37,010 bases of DNA from Acidobacteriota bacterium. Its GTDB lineage: Bacteria > Acidobacteriota > Thermoanaerobaculia > Gp7-AA8. Shown piece after piece: positions 1-7,417 of this stretch. Where the stretch lies: NCBI GenBank assembly GCA_019242175.1, contig JAFAVZ010000485.1, positions 1 through 37,010 on the forward strand, given 5' to 3'. Numbering within the stretch: position 1 is the first letter of the stretch; every line of letters begins with the position of its first letter. Both the position numbers and the translations under genes were made by a program. The notes beneath the pieces were generated by a model. The model was not told the DNA's origin. It saw only the letters and a list, made by a program, of their open reading frames with translations, and made no database searches.

Positions 1-791
1 CGGCCGACCAACCGCGCCGGCTCCATATTTCGGCGCTCTCGGATCTCGGCCACGATGTGGAACTTCTCCGTCCGCCGTTCGGGATGGTTCGTCACGGCGA
101 GAATCGTCTTGATCACTTCCGCATCGGGATCATCCCCCTCGGGCGAAAGGACGACGATGGCCCGCGTGGCGTTGAAGTTCACGATCTTCAGGTCGCCGAG
201 GTCGATGGGATTCCCGCGGCGGCAGACGATGCGCGTGGTCTTCGGATCGGCGATGCGCTCCCGCACTTCGTCGTCCATCGATACCTTGTCGCGGTCGGCC
301 ATGATCACGATCACGTTGCGTTTGCGGTGCTCGTTGCCGAGAACGAGCTCGCCGACGATGGAGAAGATGCGGTCGTTCCACCCGAGGATCACGACGTGGT
401 CGACTTCGGCGACGAGCGAACGGCCCTTGCGCAGCTCCTCGATCTGATTGCCGACGCCGTTGGAGATGAGACCGATGAGCGTGCCGAGGATGAAGATGCC
501 GCCGAGGGTGACGAGCAGCATCATGAAGAGATACAAAGCGTCGCCGGTGTCACCGCCCACCATGCCCGCATCGAGCGCGTGCATCAGGCTGCGCCACATC
601 AGTTCGGGGAAGGAGATCGCCGTGCCGTTCTCGCCGGCTGGGACGTCGCCCAGCACTACGAGCAGGATCGATGCGACGGTCAGAAATGCGATGGTGACGA
701 TCGCCAGCCACGCGATGAGCGCGGGAGTTCCTTTGGACAGCGTGTTGTCGAACGCGTAGCGCAGCCGCTGACGAAGCGTGAATGTCTTCAC
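1..791 (-). CDS. CASTOR/POLLUX-like ion channel, C-terminus cut by window edge
   Basis: About 263 residues are visible and the frame stays open to base 1, so the C-terminal part is missing. The start is a GTG at 791 with an AGAGG-type ribosome site just upstream. In order I see a first membrane helix (about residues 22-45, LIAWLAIVTIAFLTVASILL), a pore-loop-like segment rich in Gly/Asp (about 65-80), and a second helix (about 82-105, FMMLLVTLGGIFILG). A Rossmann-type RCK/TrkA-N region follows, beginning near residue 125 (VVILGWNDR), with a second strand ending in MADRDK. Two helices plus a pore loop plus a nucleotide-binding domain is the layout of the CASTOR/POLLUX family of cation channels in the inner membrane. 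It is divergent from the amidohydrolase gene, with a 136-bp gap. Ion specificity cannot be read from the sequence; a generic TrkA-N potassium channel is the alternative. Confidence 0.8.
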   Translation of the reverse strand, partial: MKTFTLRQRLRYAFDNTLSKGTPALIAWLAIVTIAFLTVASILLVVLGDVPAGENGTAISFPELMWRSLMHALDAGMVGGDTGDALYLFMMLLVTLGGIFILGTLIGLISNGVGNQIEELRKGRSLVAEVDHVVILGWNDRIFSIVGELVLGNEHRKRNVIVIMADRDKVSMDDEVRERIADPKTTRIVCRRGNPIDLGDLKIVNFNATRAIVVLSPEGDDPDAEVIKTILAVTNHPERRTEKFHIVAEIRERRNMEPARLVG

Positions 792-927
792 AGGACCTCT
801 TTTTGTCGAGAGATTTCGGACTCGGGCGGCCACGGTAACAGAAACCGCGTGCTAACCGACTCGTCACAACCGCCGTCCGTCAAAAAGATAAACTCCCGCG
901 ATTTCACATCTTCAGGAGGTCCGCGAT

Positions 928-3900
928 TTGAGAAAGCTCACCCTGCTGATGCTCGCCCTGGCCCTGGCGTTGCCGCTCGCCGCAGCGCCGAAGAAGAAAG
1001 AGCCCGAAAAGAAGAAGTTCGATCCGGCGGAAGAGATCAACAAGCCGCGGCCGGACGCGCGCACGGTGAAGTTCACGACGTCCGAGGCGACGTGGTCTTC
1101 GATCGACCTCTCGCCTGATGGCTCCACGCTCGTCTTCGACCTCCTCGGCGACATCTACACGGTGCCGGTCGGGGGCGGGAAGGCGAAGGCGATCCAGAGC
1201 GGGCCGGCGTTCGACCAGCATCCGCGCTACTCGCCCGACGGCAAGACGATCGCGTTCGGCAGCGACCGCAGCGGGATCGAGAACGTCTGGCTGATGGATG
1301 CCGACGGCAAGAACCCGCGGGCGCTCACCACGGAGAAGAACTACTACGTTCGCTCCGCGGCGTGGTCGCCGGATGGCAACTATCTCGTCGCTCGCAAAGA
1401 GACCGGCGCGCGTGGCGGCATCCCGCCCGTCGAGCTGTGGCTCTATCACGTGCGCGGCGGCTCGGGCGTCAAGCTGACGTCTTCCGACGAGGTGAACAAC
1501 GCGTCGGGCCCGCTGTTCTCGACGGACAACCGCTACATCTACTTCTCGTCGCGCGACCGGCGCTTCAGCTACGCGCCGGTGATGAACAACGGCTTGTGGG
1601 ACATCAAGCGTTACGACCGCCGCACCGGCGAAGTCACGCAGCTCACCGGCGGTATGGGGGGCGCGGTGCGGCCGCTGCTCTCGCCGGACGGCAAGACGCT
1701 GCTCTTCGTCAGCCGCCGCGACGCCGACTCCGTGCTCGTCGCGCGCGACCTGCAGAGCGGCAGCGAGCGCATCGTCCTGCGCGGCGTGACCCGCGACGAG
1801 CAGGAAGGCTTCACGCAGATGGATCTCTGGCCGAACTACGCGATGGCGAAGGACGGGCGGACGGTCTACTTCAGCAACAACGGCAAGCTGACGAAGCTCG
1901 ACGTCAACTCCGGCAAGACGGAGAACATCGCGTTCACGGCAGACGTCGAGCAGTCGCTCGCGCCGCGCGTGGCGTGGCAGGAGAAGGTCGAGCAGACGCC
2001 GAACGTGAAGGCACGCATTCTGCGCTGGGCGTCGCAAACGCCGGACGGCAGCGCGATCGTCTTCGACGCGTTCGGCCGCGTTTGGATGCAGAAGATCGCC
2101 GGCGGCAAGGCGACGGGCGAGCCGACGCGCATCACGCCGGACGGCGCCGGTCTCCCGCGCCGCGAGTATTCGCCGTCCGTCTCGCCGGACGGCCAGTGGG
2201 TCGCGTTCGTCACCTGGAGCGACAAAGACGGCGGCGCGATCTGGAAGTCGCGCCTCGGCTCCTCCGAGGCGCCGACCAAGCTGACCACGGTGCCGGGCCA
2301 CTACGTCAATCCGGAGTGGTCGCCGAAGGGCGACCGCCTCGTGTTCGTGCAGGGCACCGGCCTCGAGCTGCGCGGCCGCCAGCCGGAAGAGGAGAGTTTC
2401 TTCGAGATCCGTTGGATGCCGGCGAACGGCGGCGAGACGCAGTTCGTTTCGCCGGTGAAGCTCGGCTCCACGTTCCGCTTCCATCCCCAGGCGTGGTGGA
2501 ACAACGACGGCTCGCGCATCTACTATCGGGAGGCGATCGATCCGGAGAAGCCGACGGACGACCCGAAGAACGAGCTCGTCTCCGTCCGCCCGGACGGCAC
2601 CGACAAACGCCGCCATCTCCGCTTCCCCGCGATCGGCGACCTCGTGCCGTCGCCGGACGAGCAGTGGGTCGCGTTCACCTCACGCGACAACGTCTACGTC
2701 GCCGCACTGCCCGGCATCCAGATGAAGGAGCCGGTGGAAGTCAGCCTGAAGGAAGGCTCGGTGCCCGTGTGGCGTCTCTCCGAGGAGGCCGGCGGGTACG
2801 TCGATTGGGCGGACAAGGGACAGACGATCACCTGGACGCTCGGCAATCAGTTCCATCGCCTCCCGATGAAGTCCGCGCTCGCGTTCGTCGAGGCCGAGAA
2901 GAAGAAGGCCGACGCGAAGGAGAAGCCGGGAGACAAGAAGGATGATGATGCGAAAGACGATGACGCCAAGAAGCAGGCCGACAAGGCCGACAAAGGCGAT
3001 GAGCCGAAGCTGAAGGTGCCAAAGTCGGAGTCGATCGCGATTGCGCTCAACGTGCCGCGCGACACGCCGAGCGGCTCGTTCGTCATCCGCAACGCGCGCA
3101 TCGTCACGATGAAGGGCGATGAGGTGCTCGATCGCGCCGACATCGCCGTGACGAACAATCGCATCACGGCCGTCGGTCCGAATCTCACCGCTCCCGCGGG
3201 CGCGAAGGAGATCGACGCCGCGGGCAAGACGATCATCCCCGGCCTCATCGACACGCACGCGCATCTGCACTACTCGTCGATGGAGATCTTCCCGGAGACG
3301 AAGTGGGAGTACGCCGCGAACCTCGCGTACGGCGTCACGACGGTTTACGACCCGTCCGCGCCGTCGCTCGACGTGTTCTCGCAGGCGGAGATGGTCGAGG
3401 CTGGCCTCATGATCGGTCCCCGCGTCTACTCCTCGGGCGACGTGCTCTACGGCGGGCAGCAGGCGGATGTCTTCGCGGAAGTGAACGACCTCGAGGACGC
3501 GCGCCGCCAGGTGCGCCGCATGAAGGCCTACGGCGCGCGCCTCATCAAGGTGTATCAGCAGCCGCAGCGCGCGGAGCGGATGTGGTTCGCCGAGGCTTGC
3601 CGGCAGGAGCAGATGCGGCTGACGGCGGAGGGGGCGGGCGAGCTCTCCACGGACATCACGATGGCGCTCGACGGCTTCACGTCTTTCGAGCACTCGCTGC
3701 CGGTCGAGCTGCATGACGACGTCATCCAGCTCATGGCTCAATCGAAGACGTTCTACACGCCGACGCTGATCGTGTCGTACGGCGGTCCGTGGGGCGAGCA
3801 GTACTTGTGGCAGTCGATGTCGCCGTCGCTGCACGACGATCCGAAGCTGCGCCGCTTCACGCCGCACTTCGCCGTCGACAATCTCGCGCGCCGCCACACG

Positions 3901-4326
3901 TGGATCGATCCGTCGGAGTACTTCTTCCCGACGGTCGCCACCGGCGCCGCCCAAATCCTCCGCGCCGGCGGCAACGTCTCCCTCGGCGCCCACGGCCAGC
4001 TCCAGGGCCTCGGCCCGCACTGGGAGCTCTGGGCGATGGCCGGTGAAGGAGCGACGGGCGGGCGCAAGGCGATGACGCCGATGGAGGCTCTCCGCGCCTC
4101 GACGATCCTCGCCGCCGACAAGCTCGGCTTCGCCCCCGACCTCGGCTCGATCGAGGTGGGCAAGCTGGCCGACTTCGCGGTGCTCGATGCGAACCCGCTC
4201 GACGACGTGCACAACACGGCGAAGGTGCGCTGGGTCGTGAAGAACGGTGACGTTTACGACGCGGCGACGCTCAATCGCGAATGGCCGTCGCGCGAGGAAC
4301 TGCCGAAGTTCTATTGGTCGGAGTAA
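928..4326 (+). CDS. Secreted TolB-type beta-propeller/amidohydrolase fusion protein
   Basis: This 1132-residue protein starts at TTG 928. That start is supported by a perfect AGGAGGT ribosome site 7 bases upstream and by an immediate signal peptide (MRKLTLLMLALALALPLAAA). Residues about 45-650 hold repeated WD40-like/PD40 blades with the recurring SPDG motif (LSPDGSTLVF, YSPDGKTIAF, WSPDGNYLV). A Lys/Asp-rich, probably disordered linker covers about 655-700. The C-terminal third is an amidohydrolase: the metal motif is DTHAHLH (His777, His779), the second conserved segment is TSFEHS, and the end (GSIEVGKLADFAVLD) is typical. The segment that in many amidohydrolases carries a further metal-binding His reads LTAEGAGE here, so the site may be modified. 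It is probably exported and acts on a peptide or cyclic amide; the substrate is unknown. It is a single gene, followed 4 bases after the stop by a palindromic repeat. Confidence 0.88.
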   Translation: MRKLTLLMLALALALPLAAAPKKKEPEKKKFDPAEEINKPRPDARTVKFTTSEATWSSIDLSPDGSTLVFDLLGDIYTVPVGGGKAKAIQSGPAFDQHPRYSPDGKTIAFGSDRSGIENVWLMDADGKNPRALTTEKNYYVRSAAWSPDGNYLVARKETGARGGIPPVELWLYHVRGGSGVKLTSSDEVNNASGPLFSTDNRYIYFSSRDRRFSYAPVMNNGLWDIKRYDRRTGEVTQLTGGMGGAVRPLLSPDGKTLLFVSRRDADSVLVARDLQSGSERIVLRGVTRDEQEGFTQMDLWPNYAMAKDGRTVYFSNNGKLTKLDVNSGKTENIAFTADVEQSLAPRVAWQEKVEQTPNVKARILRWASQTPDGSAIVFDAFGRVWMQKIAGGKATGEPTRITPDGAGLPRREYSPSVSPDGQWVAFVTWSDKDGGAIWKSRLGSSEAPTKLTTVPGHYVNPEWSPKGDRLVFVQGTGLELRGRQPEEESFFEIRWMPANGGETQFVSPVKLGSTFRFHPQAWWNNDGSRIYYREAIDPEKPTDDPKNELVSVRPDGTDKRRHLRFPAIGDLVPSPDEQWVAFTSRDNVYVAALPGIQMKEPVEVSLKEGSVPVWRLSEEAGGYVDWADKGQTITWTLGNQFHRLPMKSALAFVEAEKKKADAKEKPGDKKDDDAKDDDAKKQADKADKGDEPKLKVPKSESIAIALNVPRDTPSGSFVIRNARIVTMKGDEVLDRADIAVTNNRITAVGPNLTAPAGAKEIDAAGKTIIPGLIDTHAHLHYSSMEIFPETKWEYAANLAYGVTTVYDPSAPSLDVFSQAEMVEAGLMIGPRVYSSGDVLYGGQQADVFAEVNDLEDARRQVRRMKAYGARLIKVYQQPQRAERMWFAEACRQEQMRLTAEGAGELSTDITMALDGFTSFEHSLPVELHDDVIQLMAQSKTFYTPTLIVSYGGPWGEQYLWQSMSPSLHDDPKLRRFTPHFAVDNLARRHTWIDPSEYFFPTVATGAAQILRAGGNVSLGAHGQLQGLGPHWELWAMAGEGATGGRKAMTPMEALRASTILAADKLGFAPDLGSIEVGKLADFAVLDANPLDDVHNTAKVRWVVKNGDVYDAATLNREWPSREELPKFYWSE

Positions 4327-4330
4327 GAAT

Positions 4331-4392
4331 GTAGGGCCGGCTCCAGCCGGCCCAATGTCGATCTACGGGGCCGGCTGGAGAGCCGGCCCTAC
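4331..4392. repeat. Type C long palindrome, copy 1
   Basis: An inverted repeat of about 60 bp. The outer arms read GTAGGGCCGGCT and AGCCGGCCCTAC, and the centre is near ATGTCGAT. This copy is less regular than the other three (16694, 30926, 35136): the left arm lacks the CT of CTCTCC and the right side has an inserted ACG. It begins 4 bases after the stop of the amidohydrolase gene and ends 4 bases before the ATG of the NRDE gene, so it fills the intergenic space and would form a hairpin in the 5' leader of the NRDE mRNA. Confidence 0.85.
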
Positions 4393-4396
4393 GTTC

Positions 4397-5101
4397 ATGT
4401 GCCTCGTCGTCGTTGCCCATCGCGCTTCGGATGCGTATCCGCTCGTCATCGCGGCGAACCGCGATGAGGACCACTCCCGTCCCGCCCTCCCGGCCGATTT
4501 CTGGCTCGACGACGCGAACATCCTCGGCGGACGCGACGCGCTCGCCGGCGGCACCTGGCTGGCGATCACGCGCGCCGGACGCTTTGCCGCCATCACGAAT
4601 TTGCGCTTCGCCGCGCGTGCGAATGCGCCGTCGCGCGGGATGCTCGTCGCTTCGTTTCTCCGCTCGTCGCTCTCGCCGATGGAGTACGTGAATGAGGTGG
4701 CGTCGCGGATGGACGACTATGCAGGCTTCCATCTCATCTGCGGCGTCGCAGGCGAAGGCGTGGCGTACGTGACGAACGCCGAACGCGTCGCGCACGAGTG
4801 GACGCCGGGCATTCATGCGGTGAGCAACGGGACGCCGGACGAGTTGTGGCCGAAGGTCGCAGCAGGCGAGGCGGCGATGCGGGCAGCGCTTGCGTCGGAC
4901 GATCTCGAAGGCGAGCTGCTGCGCTTCCTGCGCACGAATCACGGCCGCACGCCGGACCGCGAGGCGTTCGTGCTGAACGAGCGCTGGGGCACGCGGTCGT
5001 CGACGGTGATCGTCGCGACGCCGGAGGAGATCCGGTTCACGGAACAACGCTGGACGCGCAATGGCGCAGCAGACGGCGTGTCACGGTTCGTCATTCGTTA
5101 A
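4397..5101 (+). CDS. NRDE/TANGO2 family protein
   Basis: A 234-residue protein of the NRDE (TANGO2, Ser/Thr-rich T10) family. The start is ATG 4397, giving MCLVVVAHRA. In-frame upstream ATGs exist, but using them would translate the repeat and the end of the previous gene. The family usually starts with Met-Cys, and Cys2 would be the N-terminal residue after Met removal, as in Ntn-hydrolase folds. The diagnostic NRDE motif is present (AANRDED, about residues 18-24), followed by GGRDALAGGTWLAI and ITNLR, both typical. Length agrees with the family. Cytoplasmic. The biochemical role is not settled; eukaryotic TANGO2 has been linked to haem and lipid handling. The start lies 4 bases after a type C palindrome and has no clear ribosome site. 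Confidence 0.88.
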   Translation: MCLVVVAHRASDAYPLVIAANRDEDHSRPALPADFWLDDANILGGRDALAGGTWLAITRAGRFAAITNLRFAARANAPSRGMLVASFLRSSLSPMEYVNEVASRMDDYAGFHLICGVAGEGVAYVTNAERVAHEWTPGIHAVSNGTPDELWPKVAAGEAAMRAALASDDLEGELLRFLRTNHGRTPDREAFVLNERWGTRSSTVIVATPEEIRFTEQRWTRNGAADGVSRFVIR

Positions 5102-5153
5102 CGTGGGGACGGGCTTCAGCCGTCCCGGAGCGGGCTGAAGCCCGTCCCCACGT
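5101..5153. repeat. Type B palindromic element between convergent genes
   Basis: A 53-bp element of the same build as the array at 16.8-17.3 kb. Its outer arms ACGTGGGGACGGG and CCCGTCCCCACGT enclose smaller palindromic pieces (GGCTTCAGCC-like and GGGCTGAAGCCC). Its first base is the last base of the NRDE stop codon and its last base is the first base of the yaeQ stop codon, so it exactly fills the gap between two convergent genes. It would fold on either strand and may act as a bidirectional transcript end, although there is no T-run. Confidence 0.85.
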
Positions 5154-5692
5154 CAAGCTAAGCGGTGTTCCGCGATTGTCGTCTCGAAGTGCTTGTCGTT
5201 CACGTCGAGGTAGAGCTGCCGTTCGGTGACGCTGACCGAGACATCGACGCGGCGGTCGAGGGTCGCGGCGACCTCCTCGATGAAACGCGGCTCGAAGGCG
5301 TAGATCGGGATGTCTTCGCCGCCGTGCACCTTGCGCGCGCTCAGCTCGGACAACACCTGACGGATGTTGCGATGCGTGTAGACCGCCGCGCGGCCGGCGA
5401 GCTTGCTGCCGCGATGGAGGCGCTCGGCGTCCGGCGCGCCGACTTCGATCCACGCGGTGACGCGGCCGGTGAGGTCGCGCACGAGCACCGCGGGCAGATC
5501 GCCCGCCGCGACGCCTTCCGTCAGCTCGATGCCTTCCGTGTATTCGAGGCAGTAGGCGAGGAAGCGGGTGAGCATGAACTCGATCGTCTCGGAGGGCTGC
5601 TTCGCCATCCGGACGTCGAACGTTTCATAGACGCCGCGGTCGATGTCGGAGAGCTGGGTGGAGAAGTTGTAGATGGTCGCGGTGAGGGCCAT
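5153..5692 (-). CDS. yaeQ: YaeQ family protein
   Basis: A 179-residue protein starting MALTATIYNFSTQLSDIDR, which matches the usual YaeQ N-terminus (MALKATI..). That fixes the ATG at 5692 rather than the in-frame GTG at 5734 that overlaps the upstream stop. YaeQ proteins have a PD-(D/E)XK nuclease-like fold and are about 180 residues long; their role is poorly defined, and YaeQ was once reported to suppress loss of the transcription factor RfaH. Recognisable segments are SETIEFMLTRFLAYCL and ELTEGVAAGDLPAVLVRDLTG, the latter with the expected acidic residues, followed by the core stretch AWIEVGAPDAERLH. A hairpin (5696-5728) sits immediately upstream of the ATG and there is no visible Shine-Dalgarno site, so translation may be weak or coupled to the upstream gene. 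Confidence 0.9.
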   Translation of the reverse strand: MALTATIYNFSTQLSDIDRGVYETFDVRMAKQPSETIEFMLTRFLAYCLEYTEGIELTEGVAAGDLPAVLVRDLTGRVTAWIEVGAPDAERLHRGSKLAGRAAVYTHRNIRQVLSELSARKVHGGEDIPIYAFEPRFIEEVAATLDRRVDVSVSVTERQLYLDVNDKHFETTIAEHRLA

Positions 5693-5695
5693 GCG

Positions 5696-5728
5696 TGTGG
5701 CGGGCAGTGTCGCACACCGCCCGCCACA
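5696..5728 (-). terminator. Hairpin between secreted-protein gene and yaeQ
   Basis: A 10-bp perfect inverted repeat (TGTGGCGGGC / GCCCGCCACA) with a further small GTGT/ACAC pairing inside the loop. It lies between the stop at 5731 and the yaeQ ATG at 5692. It has no U-tract, so it is a structural element (weak terminator, RNA stabiliser or cover over the yaeQ start) rather than a classical intrinsic terminator. Confidence 0.5.
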
Positions 5729-5730
5729 TC

Positions 5731-6489
5731 TCACTCGATGGCGATGCCGGTGACGAAGTCGGCGTCCCCGCTGTCGGCGCGTACGATCGAGGCGTACGCG
5801 TAAACGCCGCGCGTAGAGTTCACCTGGATCATCGCGTTCTCCAGCACGCCGACGGCGAACTGGGAGAGCGCGTCGTTCACGAGGAGCAGCCCGCGCGGTT
5901 TGACCACGGTGGAGAAGCCGCTGTGGAACTCACCGTACTGGTCGAAGAGGCTGATGAAAAGATCCACCGACTGGTCGGACGGGTTCGCGATGCCGACGTT
6001 CGTGCGGTTGCCGTTCATCCCGCTGAGGCCGGGCAGCAGCGTGACGAGGCCGAGGCCGGTGGTGGAGAGGGCGGGGACGGTTTGGCCGTATTCGCCCTGG
6101 CCGGAGCCGATGTTGTAGACGCGCGCTCGCGCGGTGAGCCGCGTGTACGCGTTGTCTGCGAAGATCCGGATCGTCCCGACGCCGGCCTCGGCGCCGAAGA
6201 GCTCGCGCACGACGTCGTGGGCGACGAAAGACTCGCGCGGCGCGATCGGGACGGCGACTTCGTCGATGCGGCCGTCGGTGCGGTTGAAGACGAGGCGAAC
6301 CATCACCGGCTCCGTGCTCAGCGACGCGGTGTTCGTCACGGTGAGGTCGGTGCGCCACTGCGATCCGTACGCGCCGGCGGCGCGCGACGCGACCGGCACG
6401 AGGAGCTCGTTGCCGGTGACTTCGTTCGCCAGCGCGGGCAGCGACAGCAGCGCCGCGATGAGGATGCCGAGGTGTTTGTAGATGCTCAT
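5731..6489 (-). CDS. Secreted single-domain beta-sandwich protein (paralogue of the 18.3-20.9 kb protein)
   Basis: A 252-residue protein with a signal peptide (MSIYKHLGILIAALLSLPALA). The mature part reads as beta strands. It shares an order of motifs with each of the two C-terminal repeats of the broken protein at 18.3-20.9 kb: WRTDLTVTN, PRESFVAHDVVRELFG, ARVYNIGSGQGEYGQTVPAL, RTNVGIANPS, and a terminal GVYAYASIVRADSGDADFVTGI. I know no named function; a cell-surface or secreted structural or adhesive role is a guess. The ribosome site GGAGG is strong but is locked in a 9-bp hairpin (6493-6518), so translation is probably controlled. The start ATG 6489 is clear from the signal peptide. Confidence 0.75.
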   Translation of the reverse strand: MSIYKHLGILIAALLSLPALANEVTGNELLVPVASRAAGAYGSQWRTDLTVTNTASLSTEPVMVRLVFNRTDGRIDEVAVPIAPRESFVAHDVVRELFGAEAGVGTIRIFADNAYTRLTARARVYNIGSGQGEYGQTVPALSTTGLGLVTLLPGLSGMNGNRTNVGIANPSDQSVDLFISLFDQYGEFHSGFSTVVKPRGLLLVNDALSQFAVGVLENAMIQVNSTRGVYAYASIVRADSGDADFVTGIAIE

Positions 6490-6492
6490 GAG

Positions 6493-6518
6493 GCCTCCTT
6501 CTTTGTCGGGAAGGAGGC
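6493..6518 (-). promoter_or_regulatory. Hairpin sequestering the ribosome binding site
   Basis: On the minus strand, GCCTCCTTC (6518-6510) pairs perfectly with GAAGGAGGC (6501-6493) across an 8-base loop. The 3' arm is the Shine-Dalgarno sequence itself, 3 bases before the ATG at 6489. The 5' arm is therefore a built-in anti-Shine-Dalgarno, as in thermometers and other translational switches. No ligand-binding aptamer is visible upstream. Confidence 0.55.
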
Positions 6519-6543
6519 TACGCGGCAGGCGCTTACGCGGCGC

Positions 6544-6981
6544 TTACAGCCGCAACGCGGCCAGCTTCGCCAACTCGGTGAGCTGCGCGGTGGTGAGCGT
6601 CGGCGAGCCGTCGCCGCGCCAGCCCATCGACTGGACCCACACGCCGGTGCCCTTCTTCCGGAAAAAGACGAACTGCGTCGACGCGGTCTTCTTCGACCTG
6701 AAGCCTTCTTCGCCGACTCCGCTGACCGCCTCGGAGGACTTGGTGTAGCGCTTCTTCCAGTAGTCGTACATCGACGGCGAGATCATCACGATCGCGACGA
6801 GCTTCCCGTCCTTGCCCGCGAAATTGAGCTCGCCTCCGGCGTCGGGCGAAGAGTTCTTCGCGACTTTGTGGACGCCGGTGAGGGCGCCGGCTTTCTCGAC
6901 GTCCGCGGGCGTGAGGAGATCGCCGGCGGCGAAGGCGGAGACGGCGAGCAGGAGGGCGAGGGACAAGGCGACGGTGCGCAT
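6544..6981 (-). CDS. Small secreted protein of unknown function
   Basis: A 145-residue protein. The start at ATG 6981 is chosen because it begins a clean signal peptide (MRTVALSLALLLAVSAFAAG). The frame is open further upstream but reads as low-quality Arg/Thr-rich sequence. The mature protein has DLLTPADVEKAGALTG near its N-terminus, a lysine-rich centre (YDYWKKRYTKSSEAVSGVGEE) and a basic, aromatic end (FFRKKGTGVWVQSMGW). The alternating SxAxxGVGEEGF pattern resembles periplasmic DUF3558-like or lipoprotein-like small domains, but I do not recognise a family. It has no Cys, so it is not a lipoprotein. It is divergent from the gene at 7021 with a 39-bp gap. Confidence 0.65.
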   Translation of the reverse strand: MRTVALSLALLLAVSAFAAGDLLTPADVEKAGALTGVHKVAKNSSPDAGGELNFAGKDGKLVAIVMISPSMYDYWKKRYTKSSEAVSGVGEEGFRSKKTASTQFVFFRKKGTGVWVQSMGWRGDGSPTLTTAQLTELAKLAALRL

Positions 6982-7020
6982 GCGCTCAGAATAACAAATG
7001 ACGGCGTGTAGGATGCGGCG

Positions 7021-7374
7021 ATGACCCGGCGTGGACGGCGCATCGTGCGCCTCGCGGCTCTCGCGGTTTTCCTGGGGATTGCTCTCGCCGTGCTTTTTCC
7101 GCATCCGTCCGTGTGGTCGCAGCCGTTCGAGGATGCGGCGTATCCGGCGGCGGTGTGGAACGCGTGGTGGTTCGCCCGCGGACTCGAGCGGCCGTCCGGA
7201 ACGTGGCTGAATGGCGTGACGTACACGTTCCTGGTCGAGAGCGCCGGCAAGGACGAGATCCGGGTCGTTTTTCTCGGACGAGAGCTCCTGAAGCCCGCGA
7301 CGAAGCCGGAGGAGATCCACGTATTCGTCAGTCGTTCTTCGGGGCGCGTCGAGCGCTGGATGTTTCATGATTGA
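7021..7374 (+). CDS. Small membrane-anchored protein of unknown function
   Basis: A 117-residue protein with a basic N-terminus (MTRRGRRIVR) and one hydrophobic segment (about residues 11-26, LAALAVFLGIALAVLF), then a soluble part ending VSRSSGRVERWMFHD. This suggests an N-in membrane anchor or an uncleaved signal. The start ATG 7021 is preceded by AGGA at a suitable distance. I recognise no family. It is divergent from the secreted protein gene at 6981 and just upstream of the secreted protein gene at 7418, whose frame could begin 8 bases inside this one. It is likely real because of the membrane segment and its fit between neighbours, but it is short and unsupported by homology. Confidence 0.55.
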   Translation: MTRRGRRIVRLAALAVFLGIALAVLFPHPSVWSQPFEDAAYPAAVWNAWWFARGLERPSGTWLNGVTYTFLVESAGKDEIRVVFLGRELLKPATKPEEIHVFVSRSSGRVERWMFHD

Positions 7375-7417
7375 GGGGATGGACGCCGTTCTAGCCGCTC
7401 CCGTATCAGAACAAATC

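Noticed and set aside
904-2616. Long minus-strand open frame opposite the propeller-amidohydrolase
   Set aside because: It is an artefact of GC-rich third positions: low-complexity Arg/Ala/Val content, no motif, and fully overlapped by a convincing gene.
4247-4396. Upstream in-frame start for the NRDE protein
   Set aside because: It would translate the end of the amidohydrolase gene and the palindrome and would lose the conserved N-terminal Met-Cys.
5693-5734. GTG at 5734 as yaeQ start, overlapping the upstream stop
   Set aside because: It would add 14 residues translated from a hairpin before MALTATIY, which is the conserved family start.
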